A stretch of 64,000 nucleotides of DNA from Hansfordia pulvinata (lineage: Eukaryota > Ascomycota > Sordariomycetes > Xylariales), in contig BJKQ01000002.1 of the NCBI GenBank assembly GCA_006538405.1, positions 1,860,001 to 1,924,000 on the forward strand, read 5' to 3'. This document shows, in pieces, positions 47,409 to 57,736 of this stretch. Every line of letters starts with the position of its first letter. Within the stretch, counting starts at the first letter, position 1. The notes below the pieces were generated by a model that was given only the letters and a program-made list of their open reading frames with translations, searched no databases and was not told the origin of the DNA. A program made the translations under genes and the position numbers.

Positions 47409-48910
47409 CTACTTCCGTTGCCTCTGGAATCGCACCTTGGGAAACTCCAAGGGTACGGACAGGTGCGCGTGCTGACGACGGCCCCCCTTCTCACCAGGCA
47501 CGAGCTTGATCCGACCACCGATCTCCTTGAAGTACTGGGCAAACTGCTTCTCGTCAAGACCCAGATCATACCGGAGTCGGGCCGGGTCGAAGATGAAGTT
47601 GGTCAATATCGCGGCGAGAGCACAGCAATACGTGTAGATCAGTTCCATGTGGAACTTTCTCATCTCGCCCGAGGCGGAGAATTTGCGCCGGATGCTCTCC
47701 ACGACTGGCTCAGGAGCTGGATCCAGAGCCTGTATCAGCTGGTCCTTTCGCGGTAGCTTATGTGTTCCCCTCTCCTTTCCGGCCCTCGCCGCATTTTTGA
47801 ACTTGAGGAGGAAATCAAAATAACGGAGGACCTTCAGTCTCTGCGCCGAGTTGGGGCCCTGGCCAATGTCCATTAGGCGGCTTGCAACGAAGGCACTTGG
47901 ATGCTGCTTGTTGGTCTCGTTCTTGACCGAGTCTTGCCAGTCCTTGATGGGGATGGCATTCAGAATTTCGCTCCCAATCAGGACCTCGGGCCTGTACACG
48001 TTTCCTATCTCGTCGGCGTCGTAGTTGCCCGGCGGCACTGGCTTGGCGTCGGCCGAGGCGGCCTGAAGCTCTTCCTTGGTGGCCATGTCGCCCGTGGCCT
48101 GTGAAATGGACTGCATGACGGCTCGCGAAGACGCACTCAGCTTCTTGGGCTCGCCTCCAGCCTCCGCTATAGCCTGCTCGGGGGCGATGGCGTTCTCCGT
48201 GACGGCAGCAAGAGCCTTCTTGGCCTTCTTCGTGCCGAAGGTGTGGCCGAGGTCGGTGCGAAGCTCGAACATCGACTGGAAAGCGAGTGAGTCAGCACGG
48301 AAGGGGGAACACGCAGACCACCTTTTGATGACTTGACATACCTTGTCTGGAACTGGCTCCTTCATAGCCGCCTCGGGGGGAAGTTGGGAGCGGACCTGGC
48401 CCCTGACAGCCATCTTCTTCGCCTCGATGACATTGAGCTGGTTTGTGGCGGGGTCGAAGACACCAATGTAGTGCTTGAGGTGCGACTCCCTGCCGCCTGG
48501 TCCCTCTTCCTTGGCAGTGTAGTCCAGCTTGGGGTGGTCGGATGTGTGGAGGACGAGATCGGAAGGCGTGGTCTTTTTTGATCGTCCGTTGGGCTGTGGC
48601 TTGGTGTATGCCTGGAGCTGGAGCGACGGCGGTATGCAGAGACCTGGTGTGGTGGCTGTTTCATGCGGGTTAGCGGGAATGCCATCGCGGCAGGGAGGGG
48701 AGAAAACTCGAAGCGTGGAAGCGCACGCACCTATGATGGGAGGGCAGCTATTCGCAGTCCGCACCGAGGCGACTTTGATGGGCTGCGACGGGGGGCGGCT
48801 TGGGCTTGTGTGGGCGCGGAGGTAGCATTATGAGAGGCGGCCTTTTTCTTGGGCTTGGAGGTTCCGTCCTCTGCTCTTTTTCTCTTCTTATCCTTGCTGC
48901 GTTCGCCCAT
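47409..48910 (-). CDS. RNA polymerase I subunit A49 (RPA49/PAF53), frame interrupted near N-terminus
   Basis: Non-essential-to-core but conserved nucleolar Pol I subunit; with A34.5 it forms a TFIIF-like dimer and its C-terminal tandem winged-helix domain binds DNA. Minus-strand exons 48910-48731, 48655-48342 and 48275-47409. The N-terminus is a lysine/arginine-rich nuclear signal (MGERSKDKKRKR). Then comes KVASVRTANSCPPIIATTPG in a second frame, the family's dimerisation start. Later blocks: HYIGVFDPATNQLNVIEAKKM, YRPEVLIGSEILNAIPIKDW, ASRLMDIG, LRYFDFLLKF and the end of the winged-helix domain DLGLDEKQFAQYFKEIGGRI. Exon lengths sum to 1361 nt, one short of a multiple of three. The two frames meet in the G6 run at 48790-48795 (C6 in the gene); one more base there would give 453 aa. 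Homopolymer error is the simplest reading. Confidence 0.9.
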
Positions 48911-50385
48911 GGTTGCCGGCGTTGGGGCGTGGTGGCCAGTCGGGCAGGCAATGAGAACGCAGGCGCAGTGCGGATCGATGCGAAGGAGGGGCCAGGGTTC
49001 AATTCTGGGCTGAGAGATACGAGTCGTCAGTCTGGAGAGGATGGGTGTGGACGGTGGTGAGCGAGGGTCTTGCGAGCCGGCAATTGCGCAGCAGTGCGGG
49101 CTGGCGACGGCGAGGTTGGCGGATCAGGAAAACTTTTGGATACTGCCGCCGACCGACCGCAATTGCCAGGCGCTGGCTGCGGGTGCTGGGTGGCCCACTC
49201 ACCCACTGCGGGGCCGATTCGGGTAAGCGGTCAACCCACCCCACTCTTGCCTGCACGTGTGAGGACTGACGCCCAATCTGTCCGCCAGTCCGTCCTGTGC
49301 CTGCAACGAGCTGCACTTGGCTACGTCAAGAGAATGGAGGTACCCCATCTATCGGCTCCCCGAGGTACGAGTACGCCTCTGCTCAGCTCTATTACAGACC
49401 GCCCGTATCCGGGCACAGGGACAGGTCAGCAGCAGCCCTGCAATCAAACCAAGTGAGAGCCGACCTCAAGTCAATGGATAGCGTCTGACAGATCCGCGCA
49501 GCGCATCCATGTGGTCACCCACCTGGCGCAGGTACGGGCAAGTGGGGGTTGGTGAGTGCGTGCATATGATAAACCGGTGGATGTCCCCGTACGAGTATCC
49601 GCCAGCAGCATACAGTCGACGTCCCATCCATTCGTGAGAGTACTGCCTGGATGCGATAGACAGCTTACTTCTGAACGATGCTATGTGCGTGTATTTCCAA
49701 AGTGATGCCAAGCTGAGGTCGCTCACTCGGATTAAGCAGAGTGATCCAGGTAGGGCGCATGCCGCATGGCTTTCGGTCAATGACGGCACGCCCGCGCCCG
49801 CACATGGACGTCGTCAACCTTGTGGCATGCCTGAGCCAGCAACCGCTTGCAAGTATCCAACAGCCCGGGCGAGCGCGCCATGATCAGCAGCGTCTTCGTA
49901 GACTACTGAATCTCACATTTCAGCGGGCCTTGGCGGGCCAAATCATTTACGACATGTCACACTCTTCAACCCAAGTGCAAGAGAGCGGTAGTGGAAGCGG
50001 AAGCAGAGTCTGCTGTTATGATTGCCTAGTACCTGTCCCTGCTTCGTCGTGATTGAGCAACGGACTGATGCGCATTTCATGCTTCTCGTCCAGGTGTCCG
50101 CAAACACTCCTCATCGTGCTACCCGATGGAAATTGACCGACCGTCAACCGTGAGTTCATACCATCATTTTTGCCAAATCAGACAACGCCGTCGTCCACCA
50201 TCCCTAATGCCTTCCTGGAACGCCTTGCATGCACCTGAAAGTTGGTGATGCCACAGATCGGTTGGGTTCGGCACTAGGGAGTCAAGTGCCAGATGCGAGA
50301 AAATTGTGTCGATTCGTGTCGAGTGTCATGATGGTGCCGTACACTACTCGGGGGACGTGCCGAGATCGAGCAGTTGGGGAGTTGT
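48911..50385. other. Intergenic, no supported gene
   Basis: Contains the RPA49 promoter and the 3' flank of RPL41. Two octamers (49366, 49590). No coding frame or RNA is supported. Confidence 0.5.
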
Positions 50386-50522
50386 TTACTTGCTGCAGCG
50401 GGTGTTAGAATGAGGTGGTCGGAGCAGGATAATCGGGTGGGCTGGACGAACCTTCTAGCTCTCATCTTTCTTCTCTTCTTCTTGAGGCGGCGAACTCTCT
50501 TCTTTCTCCACTTAGCTCTCAT
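50386..50522 (-). CDS. RPL41: 60S ribosomal protein L41 (eL41), 25 residues
   Basis: The smallest ribosomal protein, a single basic helix between the subunits. Minus-strand exon 1 is 50522-50452 and encodes 23 residues, MRAKWRKKRVRRLKKKRRKM then RAR; it ends at a GTTCGT donor. After a 59-nt intron (50393-50451) with a TTCTAAC branch-site word and a CTGCAG acceptor, the terminal exon has only seven coding bases (50386-50392) giving Ser-Lys-stop, the conserved end. The resulting 25-residue product is near-identical to fungal and animal L41. Reading through the donor would add unrelated residues, so the splice is needed. A GCAG acceptor-like word just before the ATG suggests a further intron in the leader. 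Easily missed because of its size. Confidence 0.93.
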
Positions 50523-51855
50523 CTTGGCGACTGCAAAGCGGCGTTAGTATATGCGCGATCGAGTCTGTAGAGCGTAGAGGCATGGCTGTTGCTGTGTGCC
50601 GTGTCCCGGTCGCACAGTAGGCCGATCGCGCCCACGCGCGAAAAGCACAGCGCGAGGCTGGCAGCTCACGAGGGGCGCGGGGACATCTGGCGAGAAGGCG
50701 TAGCTGATGGAAGGATGGTCGCCGTCTGGGGGCAGGCGGCGTTCGCGTGGGCTCGAGAGGGTGGGATTCGGGGGGGCACCTACAAGTTGCTGTTGATGAG
50801 ATTGCTGGTGTGAGGATGCAAGAATCAAGAAGCGGGCGGGAGGCAGATGATGTAGTAGTAGGGCGACGGCCGAGGGCAGCCGGGTGGGGTCGCCAGTCTG
50901 TGCGAGGGCAAGCGCAAATTCAAGCCCTGGCTGGGAATTTTGTGTCTCGCCTGACAATTAGCCGAGCCGGCCTGGTCCGTGCGGGCACATTTTGTGCACA
51001 CGCAGCGCAGTGCGCAGCGGCGGGCACCATACGTACTCGTACGTCATCCGCGCCACTCTAGTAAAGTCAATCGGCGATGGCTGGCTTCGCACTGTAGAGA
51101 CCGCTTGGTGCCTCTGCGTCTATCTCAGCAGCTGCCGCCAGGTTGCAGGATCAGATCATCTTGTCTCCTGTGCTTCCTTTGGCTTCGAATTGATTCTTTT
51201 CGGCTTCGGAAGGATGGACTACCTACACTTTTGATTGAAATGCGCCTGTGCGGAGGCACCTGTCCACTGTTGTACGGATTTGTGGGCATTTGGTGACGAG
51301 GCGAAATCAGCTCGACGACAACACCAAATTTGATATTGTATCATGGTGCCCTATAGGTACCTCTGTGGCTTCAACATTCGGAGTCAATTCCTCACCAGAA
51401 GAGAGGATCTTTGCTGTGACATGGGGGAACGGCCTCGGTAACCGAGTGCTCGCCTTCCGGTGGCTCATCATGCTGGTATTTCTATGGGCTCCGATACCTT
51501 GAAGCTCGTGTTTCCGGGCTTCAATTGGGGTTCATTGGACGATCCCAGTCTCTCATGTACTTGGACAAGATATGGCAGTTGCGCCTGCCTCTAGACTTTT
51601 CTCGGTTCAGATCCCGATGCCGGGGAAGGCGCTCTGAAAGCTCTTGCCGTCAGTCTTGCAGCTCTCCCGCAAAGCGACTCGGGCTGGACTCGGGTCCATC
51701 TCAAGGCAAATCTTACGGCGAGGCAAATCTCCTCGCTGTAGCGTATATCACGGACTTCCGACCTCGACACCAGGCCAAGTCAGCCCTCAACAACCCTGCT
51801 TGGACTACTCGCCACGCGTCCGAGTACGGCCTCGAACCCCCACAGACCCGTCGCA
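50523..51855. other. Divergent intergenic region between RPL41 and the FHA kinase
   Basis: Promoters of RPL41 (-) and the kinase (+). One octamer at 51034 within ACGTACTCGTACGT. The segment 51100-51520 is less GC-rich than average. No coding frame is supported. Confidence 0.45.
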
Positions 51856-53888
51856 ATGTCAGGCACTGGCCTTGCCGCGCAGAATACCCAAGAGGCGCCG
51901 GATGCCACTTTGACTTGTCGTATCACTAAACGAAATATTCCAGGAGTTGAACAGTCAGGTATGATAGTGTATAAGACAACGCGCATGCAAGCGTGGGCCG
52001 GTCATGCTGCTCCGTGGCGGGTCGTTGAGATATTAGATGTTTGGTGGCCTATTCTTGGCTGACCTTGCGACAGAAGCATCTGGATTTCTCGACCGCACCG
52101 GCTCTGCGTTACCCGATGCTTGCCAAGCTTTGAGGCTCAATCTCACGGCACAGAGAATATATCGAATCGGGCGGGACGCCACGAGGAAGTAGGCACAGCG
52201 ACCCCTGTTCTTGTGGCGTCGTGCTGATTAACTCCTCAAGTGACATTGTCATCCCCAGCGACTATGTATCAAGAGTCCATTGCGAAATCTACTCTGTCAT
52301 CTACGACGATACTCAGCCACCCCTTATCTACGTCCGCGATTGCCAGTCTCTTAGAGGCACTTTCATCAACAATTCCCGCCTTCCGATCGGGTCTCAGTTC
52401 TTGGGAAAGACGCCTGCTTATCTCTTGGGTCCCGACGACTCCGTCTTCATTCAACCGTTCTGGGAGTTCGAGGTCAAACTTCACCACGCAACTATCATAA
52501 GCGACCCCCTCTCTCAAGTACAACGCGATGAAGCCGAGGTATGGGTTTTTACGGTCCGGATGCATTCCGAGCATGCGGCCAACTGCTTTTCTTCCAGGTC
52601 TTCAGGGATCGCTTCTTGATCACGGATCGCCTTCTAGGTCGGGGTCTCCAAGCCTCAGTTTATCTGGCAATCGATCTACGAAGGAATCGACAGGTTGTTT
52701 GCAAGGTTTTTGACTTGGTGGCGCTCTCGGAGAGTGGGCGCAGCCAATACTATCTTAAGCGCGTCAACACCGAGGCGGACCTGCTTTCAAAGCTGAAACA
52801 TGTAAGTTAGATACCTATGCAACCTGATAACGCGCGCTGCCACTGACCCGTAAGCCCAACATCCTGGGGTTCGAGTATGCATTCCGATCCAGGGGCTCGA
52901 TGTACCTATTCACGGAACTGGCAACGGGCGGCGACTTGTTCTCGATGGTGGTATTCAGCGGCGCCCTAGGTGAGAAGCAGGCCAAGTACACTGTCATGCA
53001 AATCCTCGAAGCCGTCTCGTACCTCCACTCCCAAGGTGTTGCCCATCGAGACCTCAAGCCGGAGAATATTTTCTTCGCAGATGGTCCTGGACCAGAAAGC
53101 CGAGTTGTTGTTGGCGACCTTGGCGTCGCAAGGGGGGTTGGCGGGGCATGGGGAAGAATGAAGACTTGCGTCGGCACAGAGGGTTACATTGCCCGTATGT
53201 CCGCAAGGCCCTGCGTCTAGTGTGGTGACTGACACTGCACGCAGCGAAGCATGCCACGGGAAAATCTACGACCACACAGTCGACATTTGGTCAATTGGCA
53301 TGATCACCTTGACCATGTTTGCTCCATACCTCGACGTCATTGAGAGCATACAGACAGCGGACCAATCAACCTTGCAACAGTCCCTGGACGGCATACTGAC
53401 AGACGCTCGAATGAGCGAGAAGTGGAGTCAGGAGGCAGAAGATTTCATTCGCCAGTGCCTGACGTACGACTATGTCCGGAGGCCCTCTGTGAACGAGCTA
53501 GCAAGACATTCTTGGTTCCAACAGCAGTCTGATCGCGTTGTACTCGGTGAAATGCTGGACAGCATGTGGAGATCCTGGGAGCCTTCGCATACCATTTCGC
53601 CCCCTGTGGAAGACATTGATTGGTGCGTAGGCAGGGCCGAAGACACTGATGAAGCACGGGACTGACGCATTCCGCAACCTCAGGTACGAATGGCCGTGCA
53701 ATGCAGAATACATTGCGGAAACGCCAATACAGGTGGACGACTCGGCACACACAGAGGAGCACACTTCACGATTCTTTGACAATCCGACCCTTACCAGGTC
53801 CAGAGGGCCAGTCACTCAATCAATTCCAGAGGAACCCTTGGGCGCCCCGCCATCGTGTTATCACATGGACCGACGTCCGTCAAGGTAG
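51856..53888 (+). CDS. FHA-domain Ser/Thr protein kinase (Rad53/Chk2/Mek1-like)
   Basis: Seven exons fit: 51856-51958, 52074-52188, 52241-52538, 52598-52801, 52855-53194, 53250-53622, 53684-53888; 545 aa. The FHA domain (about residues 58-150) has YRIGRD, SRVHCEIY and GTFINNSRLPIG, the phosphothreonine-binding loops. The kinase domain (about 175-440) has LGRGLQASVYLA (Gly loop), VCKVF (Lys about 208), AHRDLKPEN (Asp about 306) and VVGDLGVAR (Asp about 328, DLG in place of DFG). FHA-then-kinase order is that of checkpoint kinases Chk2/Rad53 and the meiotic kinase Mek1. The activation segment is odd: GTEGYIAP is followed by CHGKIYDHTVDIWS, so the Glu of the APE motif is not visible. The acceptor of exon 6 (GAAG at 53249) is the weakest call; the more normal CAG at 53244 breaks the frame. 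The C-terminal 90 residues have no recognised domain. Confidence 0.82.
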
Positions 53889-54392
53889 ATTGCAGGCACG
53901 CGCGCACGCAGACGCCTTCCGAGCTTGACAGCCGTTGCTTAATGGCCGCGGACTGGTGATTCGTGCTGCTCGCTTGCCAATTCAAGAATCGGCAACTTCT
54001 TTCATCAAGTTTTGAAAGCAGAGTCCGATTGGTTGCTGCAAGCATGAATGCTTTTCAGCACCAGCTATTTACTCGCTCGGCATAGCATCCTCGACCCGCA
54101 TGCCCAGTTTCGGGGGATGTCTTCTAAGGCAAGAAATTGCTTCTGTTCCGCTAATGAAACCTGAAATCCGGGGCCTTTGTCCCAGAACAAGCAAAGGACT
54201 TGCTCAGAACCCATTAGTTTTGTTCTAGAGCGAATGCAGCGCCCACGTGCGTATCTTTTCCCCTGGAAGAATTGGGGTCGGGGATGTCTGGTGGCATTGG
54301 CGTCTTGAGGCTTACAACCAGCCACTTCGGGACAAAACGCAGAGGGATGCCCACGAAGGAAGGATGTAAGCGTGATGAAACCAGGCCCAGTC

Positions 54393-54836
54393 CTATAGAA
54401 GACGCAACAGCGCTTCGAGGGCGCTAACACAGGCGGCGATGGCCCCCAGGAACCAGACGGACATGGATGGCACATTGTGTGTGCAACTGTGTACAAGCAT
54501 TGTGTGCAACTCGTATTGCGACCTTGCGTGAGGGGGCTCCTTAACTGTGGAGCGCCAGGCAGTGCTGTATATTTCGCAATCTTCCTTAGGTTGAGCCACT
54601 GGATCATGGAGGGTCGCGTGGTACTGTGCTCCTGAATTCACCCAGTTGACGCCTCGCCTGTGCAAACCATCCAGCCATCGCAGGAAGCTGTCCCCGTTCC
54701 GGAACGCTAGAGACTGGTCTCTGCCCGCCTGGGCGAGCTCAACGCCTGGGTATGAAGTCGCGACAGCTGTCTTCCATCTCCCAGCCCGTCGGTTCTGCGC
54801 TGAAGGATCCCTAGTTCCGCCAGCGACCGACTGCAT
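54393..54836 (-). CDS. Doubtful 147-codon frame
   Basis: Starts with ATG and ends with a hydrophobic stretch (SMSVWFLGAIAACVSALEAL). It contains SFLRWLDGLHRRGVNWVNSG, which looks more protein-like than most frames here, but third-position composition is not biased like the confirmed genes and no family is recognised. It could be chance or a decayed gene. Confidence 0.15.
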   Translation of the reverse strand: MQSVAGGTRDPSAQNRRAGRWKTAVATSYPGVELAQAGRDQSLAFRNGDSFLRWLDGLHRRGVNWVNSGAQYHATLHDPVAQPKEDCEIYSTAWRSTVKEPPHARSQYELHTMLVHSCTHNVPSMSVWFLGAIAACVSALEALLRLL

Positions 54837-55735
54837 AGGCTCTCTAGGGTCACTCTAGAGGACGAAGGCCCGGAATGATGCCCGCCGCCAAGGTCGGGCT
54901 TCTCTTCTGTCGTGGGCGGACGGCCTGCGGTTGGGCCAACCGTGAACAGTCCCGTTGGACGGATTGCGAGACCTAGCCGCAGTGCTAAGCAGCCTGCGCC
55001 AACTCGGTCGGGCAATGGAAAGCGATGGGCCCCGGCCAGCGGTTGGCTAGTCCATTGGAGTTGGGAAGGATTCGCAGCTTTCTCCTGATCGACACGCGGT
55101 CGAGTATGCAATCCAGTCAAGCGGCTGGGAAGGGCTCGGCGAGGATGATCACTGCAGTTCGCGATAGCACAAGGGGGTTCGAGTCTAGCGAGATCTCGAG
55201 ATGACCAATGAATAACGGCGAGCTATACCTAACGCTATACCACAGCCGAGCCAGGTAGCTTCTCAGACATTGGGAATGGGGAGATAATTATAGAACTTTT
55301 GAGGTGTCAGACTCGAGGTCGGTGCGGCGCCTGTCGGTGCATGGTATGTATGGTATGTATTCCATATATATATATATATATGCGCCGATACACCGAACAA
55401 GAAAACAAGTCCGTCCCAGCAACTCAGTCTTGCCGCCTCGACGGATCGCGTTGCTCCGACAATTCGACATTTATCCAACTCGGGTCCTGCCCCTCAACCC
55501 TCTCTTTGCTCCCAGAAAACAACTTAACCAGGATTCAACATCACGCCCAGGAGGCCGTGACATCCTCACCAACTGCTACCTACCTACACATAATCAAGCA
55601 CAACCCCCAACAAACAAAATAAGAAAACGACAAAGAGGCTTCAGCACAGCCCAGGCCGCACAACCGCCCGCCCGCCCGCAACGTCCAGGCCCGTCAAATC
55701 CCCAGCTCTATTCATCTTTCTCACCTTCCACCACT

Positions 55736-55758
55736 CCCCCCCCCCCCCCCCCCCCCCC
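55736..55758. repeat. Poly-C tract, C23
   Basis: Uninterrupted cytosine run in the presumed 5' leader of the gene starting at 55803. Length is uncertain because of homopolymer error. Confidence 0.9.
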
Positions 55759-55802
55759 TCCGCCATCCTCGAAGCGAAGATCACGTTCGCGGCACGCAAA
55801 AG

Positions 55803-56687
55803 ATGCGCTTCGCAGCCCTCCTCCTCGTCTCCCTCGCGGCCGTCAGCAGCGCCGGGGCGGTTGCGCGCCGGCAGCAGGACGGCGGCGACTGCCCGCCCGG
55901 CGTCGCCTGCGCCGGCGGCGGCGTGGGCCGCCGCCAGGCCCAGGAGCAACCGCACTCGGGCGACCCGGGCGGCGAGGACAACGCCAGGCGCCGCCGGGAC
56001 GTGGAGGAGCCCTGCAGCCCGTTGGCCGACAAATGCTCCGGCAAGAAGCGTCGTCGCCACCACCGTCGCCAGGGGGGCTCCTCCTCCAACACCGGCAACG
56101 GCGGCGGCGGCAGCAACGGCGGCAGCAACGGCAGCAACTCGGACGACCCCGTAAACAAGAGCACTGGCAACGTGCGCCGCCAGGACCAGGCGCAGTCGGG
56201 CCAGCCCGGCGGCGGCAGCAACTCGGACGACCCCGTAAACAAGAGCACTGCCAACGTGCGCCGCCAGGACCAGGCGCAGTCGGGCCAGCCCGGCGGCGGC
56301 AGCAACTCGGACGACCCCGCAGACAAGAGCACTGGCAACGCGCGCCGCCAGGAGGGCTGGCGCATGCGGCCCGCGGAGGACGTCGGGCCCGGCGGCGGCG
56401 GCGACTGCCCGCCCGGCGTGGCCTGCGCTGGCGGCATGCGCCGGCGCCAGCTCAAGCAGCCCCGCAGCAGCAGCCCGGGCGGCGCCGACTCCACCACCAA
56501 CAGCAACAACGAGAGGAGGCAGTCCGATGGGAACCTTGACACCGCGCCCGCCTCGTGCGCCCCCGACGCCGCAGGGTGCGACGACCAGGCCGGCGACTCG
56601 TTTCCTCCCGTCCGCCGCGCCCGCCGCCGCCAGGAGGCCGGGGGCCCGGTGTGCAAGGGCGACGAGTGCAAGACGCTGCGGCGATGA
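55803..56687 (+). CDS. Secreted repeat precursor with dibasic (Kex2-type) sites and paired-cysteine modules
   Basis: Single exon, 294 aa, no named family. Residues 1-19 (MRFAALLLVSLAAVSSAGA) are a signal peptide. The rest is Gly/Ser/Arg/Gln-rich and divided by Arg-Arg or Arg-Arg-Arg sites, most followed by Gln (ARRQ, VGRRQ, HRRQ, VRRQ, ARRQ, RRRQ, ERRQ, ARRRQ), as expected for Kex2 cutting. Between the sites sit five short modules with two cysteines each: DCPPGVACAGG (twice), EPCSPLADKCSG, ASCAPDAAGCDD and PVCKGDECKTLRR. The centre holds a 28-residue tandem repeat (SNSDDPVNKSTGNVRRQDQA...). This layout matches Kex2-processed repeat proteins, which include fungal RiPP precursors, pheromone-like and hydrophobin-like peptides. 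No UstY-type oxidase or other RiPP enzyme is in the window. Poly-C lies in its leader; it is convergent with ATG1. Confidence 0.82.
   Translation: MRFAALLLVSLAAVSSAGAVARRQQDGGDCPPGVACAGGGVGRRQAQEQPHSGDPGGEDNARRRRDVEEPCSPLADKCSGKKRRRHHRRQGGSSSNTGNGGGGSNGGSNGSNSDDPVNKSTGNVRRQDQAQSGQPGGGSNSDDPVNKSTANVRRQDQAQSGQPGGGSNSDDPADKSTGNARRQEGWRMRPAEDVGPGGGGDCPPGVACAGGMRRRQLKQPRSSSPGGADSTTNSNNERRQSDGNLDTAPASCAPDAAGCDDQAGDSFPPVRRARRRQEAGGPVCKGDECKTLRR
56136..56349 (+). repeat. 84-bp tandem repeat, about 2.5 copies, in coding sequence
   Basis: Units begin at 56136, 56220 and 56304 (AACTCGGACGACCCC). Copies 1 and 2 differ at few bases (GGC/GCC changing Gly to Ala); the third diverges after CGCCGCCAGGA. The period is 28 codons and each unit carries one RRQ site, so unit number sets the number of released peptides. 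Confidence 0.93.
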
Positions 56688-57736
56688 GTGGCGGGCCCCG
56701 ATGGGACGTCCGTGCGCTAATTGTTTTGGGGGCAGGTTCTGGAGGACGCTTGGTTGACCAAAGGGAGGGGGGGGGGGGGTTGCCTTCGAGGCACACAGGA
56801 TTATTTTCCAAGCCTCAAATTCGGGCCACTGGTTTCTCGTGATTTTTTTTGATGCTTTGCGGTGCAGTACATACATGCACACACATGGCCAGTCAGCTGA
56901 GTAAATCGCGTCATCACTGATCTCACAAAGACAACCCATGTGACTATCGGCCTGCTCTGTGAAGAAATTGGCCTATATAATATCTTGATTTCCCTGGCAG
57001 TCATTCCTCGTCCAATCTGTTGACAACCTTAAAGATACATTAAAAACCCCATTCTTACCCGCTCTGGATATGGACCAGAAGCCCATGCTCCGAGTATAAG
57101 AACGAGAGTTGACGGAAGTTCAAAAGACGAATCTCGATATCCAGAGCCAGAACCATTGTACCAGAGAAAAAACACACCCGACGCCTCGATAAATTCAAAT
57201 GTCTTAACCTTGCTCTGCTATCCGATTGTCTCAGCTCTAGGAAAGAAGCCCGCAAATGCCTCAAACGCCTTAGTGGAAAATGACGAGAAGTGGTGATCTC
57301 TGCAGCATGCCGTGCCCAGATGCGCCTTGCTCGGTAACCGAACCGCTGTAGAAATGCGGCAACCGCCTCGAAAATCGGCAGGCGACGGTGAGCCCGATGC
57401 CAAGATTTGGCTCTGCTCGTATGATTGATGTTCGCAAAAGAAATGAAGTGCTGGTTGAAACAAGCTTCGCCGTTATACAGCCCGTGTATTACTGCGCAGG
57501 CCAGAGCCCGCGTGATAGCTTGGATCATTGCCATCATTGATAGATTAGGTCCGTCGCGGAGAGACTGGTCTCCATGAAGCCCGAGCGCCATGTGAAAGTG
57601 TTTTTGAAAGAAGTGGAGAGATGCTAATTCGTTTGTGGGCCTCAGGCCCGTAAAATCAAAGCCGTGAGGCAAAGAAAGGAAGGTGTATGTCTGCATATCG
57701 TCAAGGGTCATAAAGCGGAATCTTCGTCATGAAAGA
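56688..57736. other. Intergenic between convergent genes, lower GC
   Basis: 1 kb between the repeat-precursor gene (+) and ATG1 (-). A G13 run lies at 56767-56779. From about 56850 the GC content drops visibly. A 218-codon minus-strand frame (57711-57055) begins 26 bases after the ATG1 stop and may be chance. Confidence 0.45.
57055..57711 (-). CDS. Doubtful 218-codon frame downstream of ATG1
   Basis: ATG start, no recognised motif. The first 90 residues (MTLDDMQTYTFLSLPHGFDF onward) look fairly protein-like; the second half is Arg/Leu-rich as chance frames often are. The local base composition differs from the confirmed genes. Its start would lie inside the ATG1 3' untranslated region. It may be a relic or nothing. 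Confidence 0.2.
   Translation of the reverse strand: MTLDDMQTYTFLSLPHGFDFTGLRPTNELASLHFFQKHFHMALGLHGDQSLRDGPNLSMMAMIQAITRALACAVIHGLYNGEACFNQHFISFANINHTSRAKSWHRAHRRLPIFEAVAAFLQRFGYRARRIWARHAAEITTSRHFPLRRLRHLRASFLELRQSDSRARLRHLNLSRRRVCFFSGTMVLALDIEIRLLNFRQLSFLYSEHGLLVHIQSG

Larger units (their letters stand above)
53889..55802. other. Intergenic, with an AT microsatellite and a poly-C tract
   Basis: 1.9 kb upstream of the repeat-protein gene. A TA microsatellite lies at about 55364-55381 and a C23 run at 55736-55758, just 45 bases before the ATG. One 147-codon minus-strand frame (54836-54393) ends in a hydrophobic helix but has no recognised motif. Confidence 0.5.

Noticed and set aside
55165..55185. 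GGGTTCGAGTCTAGC as a possible tRNA T-arm
   Set aside because: No A-box at the right distance and the ends do not pair into an acceptor stem.
55641..56939. 432-codon minus-strand frame opposite the repeat precursor
   Set aside because: Ala/Val/Gly-rich mirror of the plus-strand repeats; the plus-strand product has a signal peptide and processing sites.
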